A DNA stretch of 64,000 nt from DASPSM01 sp036008465 (lineage in GTDB: Bacteria > Planctomycetota > Planctomycetia > Planctomycetales > Planctomycetaceae). Where the stretch lies: NCBI GenBank assembly GCA_036008465.1, contig DASYNP010000131.1:13328-77327 (forward strand), written 5' to 3'. Shown one piece after another: positions 59,957 through 64,000 of the stretch; the first letter of the stretch is position 1, and the number at the start of each line of letters is the position of its first letter. The notes under the pieces are model-generated. The model made no database searches. It saw only the letters and a list, made by a program, of their open reading frames with translations, and was not told where the DNA came from. The position numbers and the translations under genes were made by a program.

Positions 59957-61516
59957 GTGCTGTTTACGCGCACGATCCGGCGCACGATGGTTTGCGGGCT
60001 GGTCATCGTCCTGGTGATGATGATCCTGCTTTCTGTCAGCGCGATCTACAGCCATTTTTCCTATCGGCAGATCATTCGCGAGCTGGATTATTCGTTCAAC
60101 AAGTGCCCGCGAAAGCACGCGTTGAACGAGGCCGTCGCCGGGCTCAGGCGGTCCCTCCCGCAGAAGAACGTCAGCCTCGACCCCGTCGCCGTTCGAGATC
60201 GCCAGCAGTGCTTCCTGGAAAAACTCAAACTGGCTGAGGGCGAGGTGAGCGACTACCTGTACAAGCTCCAGCGCCTGCCGCCTCGCCAAGAGTACGAAGA
60301 GAAGAGACCCATCGCGCTGGGAATGGTCAGCGCCATGAGCGACAAGCTCGCGTGGATCGAGACGGAGCGCCTTGCCGCGCTGGATGACCCATCGAAGACT
60401 CGCGCCGTCATTGCCGACCTGCGCGCCGAAGTCGACAAGCTTCAGCAAAGTGCCGAAGTCATCCCCGATTTCCAGGAGGGAATCGCCACCACGCTGGATA
60501 ATGGGTTTGCTCTCTTTCAACAGAATTTTCGCCTCGTGGCCTGGTCGGCGGGTCTCGCCGTCGTCTTTTTTTGCGGATTGATCGTTTACGGCTACATCTG
60601 GGTGTTCGCTCCGCTGCGGAAGCTGCACCAGGGGGCGCTTCGCGTCGCCCAGGGCGATTTCAACTATCGCCTCTCGTTCACGCGGCAAGACGAGATGAAA
60701 GAGCTGGCCGAGGCCTTTAACAGCATGACGGCCCGCTTTCAGGAGATCCGCGGCGATCTCGATCGACAGGTTTTCGAGCGCAGCAAACAGCTAGTTCGAT
60801 CCGAGCGGCTCGCGGGAATCGGCCTCTTGGCCGCGGGCGTCGCCCACGAAATTAACAATCCGCTGTCGGCGATCGCCATGGCGGCCGAATCGTTGGCCGA
60901 GCGCTTCACCGAAGAGCCCGCAAGCAGCAATCGGCAAGAAGCCGACGTCGTGCAGCAGTATCTCGAAATGATCCAGCGCGAAGCGTTTCGCTGCCAGAAG
61001 ATCACGCAAAACCTGCTCGACTTCGCCCGCGGCAACGGCGACACGTGCGCCTGCCACGATCTGACGGCCATCATCAATGACGTGCTGCGCGTGGTCCGCC
61101 ACATGAGCCGCTACCGCGACCGCACCGTCCGTTTCACGCGAAATGCGCCGTGCCTGCTCGAGATGAATGGGCCGGAAATCCAGCAGGTCGTTTTGAACCT
61201 CGTCTCCAACGGGCTCGAGGCGATGGACGCCGGCGGCACCATGACGATTACTATCACCGAGCAGGTCGACCAGGTCACACTGATCATCACCGATGAGGGC
61301 TGCGGCATGACGCAGCAGGTGATCGACAACCTGTTCGAGCCCTTCTTCACGCAGCGCCGCAACGGACGCGGCACGGGCCTCGGCCTGTCGATCACGCACC
61401 GCATCGTCACCGATCACGGCGGCGCGATTCAGGTGGAAAGCGCCGGCCCCGGCCGCGGCAGCACCTTTCGAGTGCGACTCCCTCGCAAAGCTCTCAAGTC
61501 CGGCACGGCCGCGTAG
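59957..61516 (+). CDS. Membrane sensor histidine kinase
   Basis: 519 residues from the GTG at 59957; AGGGGGA ends six bases upstream. Two membrane helices (about 11-32 and 192-214) enclose a helical sensor domain. A HAMP domain (about 215-268) follows, then HisKA with the phospho-accepting His297 in VAHEINNPL, and a HATPase with NLVSNGLEAM, DEGCGM and GTGLGLSI. It autophosphorylates and passes phosphate to the NtrC-type regulator encoded next. Confidence 0.95.
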   Translation: MLFTRTIRRTMVCGLVIVLVMMILLSVSAIYSHFSYRQIIRELDYSFNKCPRKHALNEAVAGLRRSLPQKNVSLDPVAVRDRQQCFLEKLKLAEGEVSDYLYKLQRLPPRQEYEEKRPIALGMVSAMSDKLAWIETERLAALDDPSKTRAVIADLRAEVDKLQQSAEVIPDFQEGIATTLDNGFALFQQNFRLVAWSAGLAVVFFCGLIVYGYIWVFAPLRKLHQGALRVAQGDFNYRLSFTRQDEMKELAEAFNSMTARFQEIRGDLDRQVFERSKQLVRSERLAGIGLLAAGVAHEINNPLSAIAMAAESLAERFTEEPASSNRQEADVVQQYLEMIQREAFRCQKITQNLLDFARGNGDTCACHDLTAIINDVLRVVRHMSRYRDRTVRFTRNAPCLLEMNGPEIQQVVLNLVSNGLEAMDAGGTMTITITEQVDQVTLIITDEGCGMTQQVIDNLFEPFFTQRRNGRGTGLGLSITHRIVTDHGGAIQVESAGPGRGSTFRVRLPRKALKSGTAA

Positions 61517-61659
61517 TGCGAATTAAAAAGCCCGGATTTTGCAGGCAACTTGTGCTGCGGAAACCGGTTGCCACGCCCGGGGCAATCTGTTATCACCCCG
61601 CTCCACAACTCGGGGCCGCCGAACGGATTCGGCCGGATAAGCACCAAGGAGAGGGCTGC

Positions 61660-63048
<1,389 letters not shown>

Positions 63049-63087
63049 GCGAGTAGAATGCATCCGGTGCCCGTAGCGCACGCCGGA

Positions 63088-63540
63088 TCAATCGGGCAAA
63101 TATCGCTCGTCATAAGCGATTGCGTTCCGCTTCAAGAACGCCACGAGTTCCTCGCGGAAACTTTTGCGGCGATGGTGCTCGGCCTGGTTTCTCACGTATT
63201 CGGCGACTTGCGGCAGGTGCGATTGACTGACGCTGAAAGCCGCATAGCCATCCTGCCACGCGAACTTTGACTTGTTCGCCCTGGTCTCATTCAGCCACTT
63301 CGAGGAGCCGGCTTTAACGGCGCGGATAACGTTTGCGAGAGCGACCGTTGGCGGCAACCGGACGAGCATGTGCGCATGGTCCTCGACCGCATTGATTTCC
63401 AGAGGGTGACCATCGCTGTTCTTGACGATCCCACCCAGATAACGACAGAGGTCGTCCCGGAATTCTGGGAGCAGCGTTGGTCGCCGGTCTTTTGTGCCGA
63501 AGATTATGTGGTAATTCAAATTGGTGTGAGTTTGGGACAT
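63088..63540 (-). CDS. REP-associated (IS200-like Y1) transposase
   Basis: 150 residues from the ATG at 63540, with AGGG upstream. The HUH-Y1 transposase fold is clear: LNYHIIFGTKDRRPTL at the start, the HUH pair as HAH (His55, His57) in EDHAHMLV, and the catalytic tyrosine Tyr115 in VAEYVRNQAEHHRR. It should nick and rejoin single-stranded DNA. Its likely substrates are the palindromic elements scattered through this window, one of which (63945-64000) lies near it. No IS200 ends recognised around it, which fits a RAYT rather than a mobile IS. Confidence 0.88.
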   Translation of the reverse strand: MSQTHTNLNYHIIFGTKDRRPTLLPEFRDDLCRYLGGIVKNSDGHPLEINAVEDHAHMLVRLPPTVALANVIRAVKAGSSKWLNETRANKSKFAWQDGYAAFSVSQSHLPQVAEYVRNQAEHHRRKSFREELVAFLKRNAIAYDERYLPD

Positions 63541-63638
63541 GGTTGCCCTCGGCGCGGTCGGGGAACTCGTCTCTGTCGCCCCCTGACGGGGGCTTATTGC
63601 CAACTTTGTACGCCAACGCGACCGGGGGTTTCACCCCC

Positions 63639-63849
63639 GGCTATCCTCTGCGACCCCTCCGGGGTCGAGGAAAAGCGTGTTGCGCGCATTATGAGGGTGT
63701 CTGCCATCCGTGGAGATTCGCGACCGCAAGCCGTGGGAACTGCGCCGACAGGTGGGGAATTCTCGCGAATCGGCCGTAGGAATCCGGCCTCGACAGGCAG
63801 TTGGACATGCGAGGGCAAATCGGCCCCGGAGGGGCCGAAGAGGATAGCC
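63639..63849. repeat. Inverted arms upstream of the transposase
   Basis: 63639-63667 and 63821-63849 are complementary at 26 of 29 positions (arm starting GGCTATCCTCTGCGACCCC). Each arm also forms its own CCCCTCCGGGG hairpin. A further hairpin CCGGGGGT-TTC-ACCCCCGG lies at 63622-63640. Possibly ends or regulatory palindromes of the transposase locus. An open frame over this region has no protein-like composition. Confidence 0.75.
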
Positions 63850-63944
63850 CAACGTGTAAGAACATTTTGCATCTGCGTCGTAAGTCCTTTGAGAGCGAGG
63901 CTGGCTGGCGCGATCGATAGTGGAGTCATTGCCGCGTTCCCCTC

Positions 63945-64000
63945 CCCAAGCCGACGACTTGTCGTCGGTTCCGGATCCGACGGCAAGCCGTCGGCTTGGG
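63945..64000. repeat. REP-like palindromic element, copy D
   Basis: CCCAAG, then hairpin CCGACGA-CTTG-TCGTCGG (63951-63968), TTCCGGAT, hairpin CCGACGGC-AA-GCCGTCGG (63977-63994), then CTTGGG. Nearly the same as copy A at 27379. The window ends exactly with it, so flanking sequence is unknown. Confidence 0.85.

Noticed and set aside
63594..63986. A 130-codon minus-strand frame upstream of the transposase
   Set aside because: Covers inverted arms and hairpins; more likely non-coding structure than protein.

Overview
The window looks like a chromosomal segment of a member of the Planctomycetota. This is inferred from gene content: a prepilin-type DUF1559 protein, two BlaI/M56-peptidase pairs with unusual sensor C-termini, a LplT-PlsC-acyl-ACP synthetase fusion, many small proteins of unknown function, high GC with long antisense open frames, and several families of dispersed palindromic repeats. 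Genus or order cannot be decided from the sequence alone.

Layout. 1-8.5 kb: a three-gene minus-strand operon (small basic protein, DoxX, unknown), a first BlaI-M56 module, a YjbR/MmcQ protein, and a fatty acid desaturase-PBP4 operon. 8.8-16.6 kb: an RRM RNA-binding protein, a CspA-like protein and a DEAD-box helicase among small unknown proteins, including a tandem paralogue pair and a possible ATT-start or readthrough ORF behind the helicase. 16.9-20.3 kb: a YfhO-like membrane protein and a frameshifted FkbM methyltransferase. 20.4-29.1 kb: redox/detoxification genes (MOSC-ferredoxin reductase fusion, NTF2-like, aldo/keto reductase, redoxin) and an EmrA/EmrB/TolC-type efflux set. 29.4-30.3 kb: 3-methyladenine glycosylase and tRNA-Ala(GGC). 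30.4-34 kb: a second BlaI-M56 module whose sensor ends in leucine-rich repeats and whose promoter holds a textbook TACA-N2-TGTA operator. 34-43.6 kb: the three-domain phospholipid acylation protein, a vWA protein, a DCC protein, a PQQ-propeller membrane protein and a small lipoprotein. 43.7-46.8 kb: a very cysteine-rich DUF1559 protein and an LRR/coiled-coil protein. 47.3-50.3 kb: an mlaE-mlaF-(micro-ORF)-mlaD lipid transport operon. 50.4-52.6 kb: a PEGA lipoprotein and a PP2C phosphatase. 52.6-59.8 kb: a transglutaminase-like exported protein, a CPBP protease, and an ABC ATPase plus an ABC permease fused to a second CPBP domain. 60-63 kb: a histidine kinase/NtrC-type regulator pair. 63.1-64 kb: a REP-associated (IS200-like) transposase.

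The observations I rank highest are: (1) the same promoter-like element, TGTAACAAACG-N11-CGCT, with identical spacing in front of three adjacent units (transglutaminase, CPBP, ABC-CPBP), suggesting an ECF-sigma mini-regulon; (2) four copies of a REP-like palindromic element plus its probable transposase; (3) a basic 57-residue ORF that follows the helicase stop codon in the same frame and has no standard start codon; (4) a 39-codon ORF with three hexapeptide repeats that overlaps both mlaF and mlaD by 4 nt; (5) a dispersed repeat that supplies the stop codon of two different genes; (6) a DUF1559 protein with 36 cysteines. All functional calls rest on motif recognition by eye; no database search was possible.
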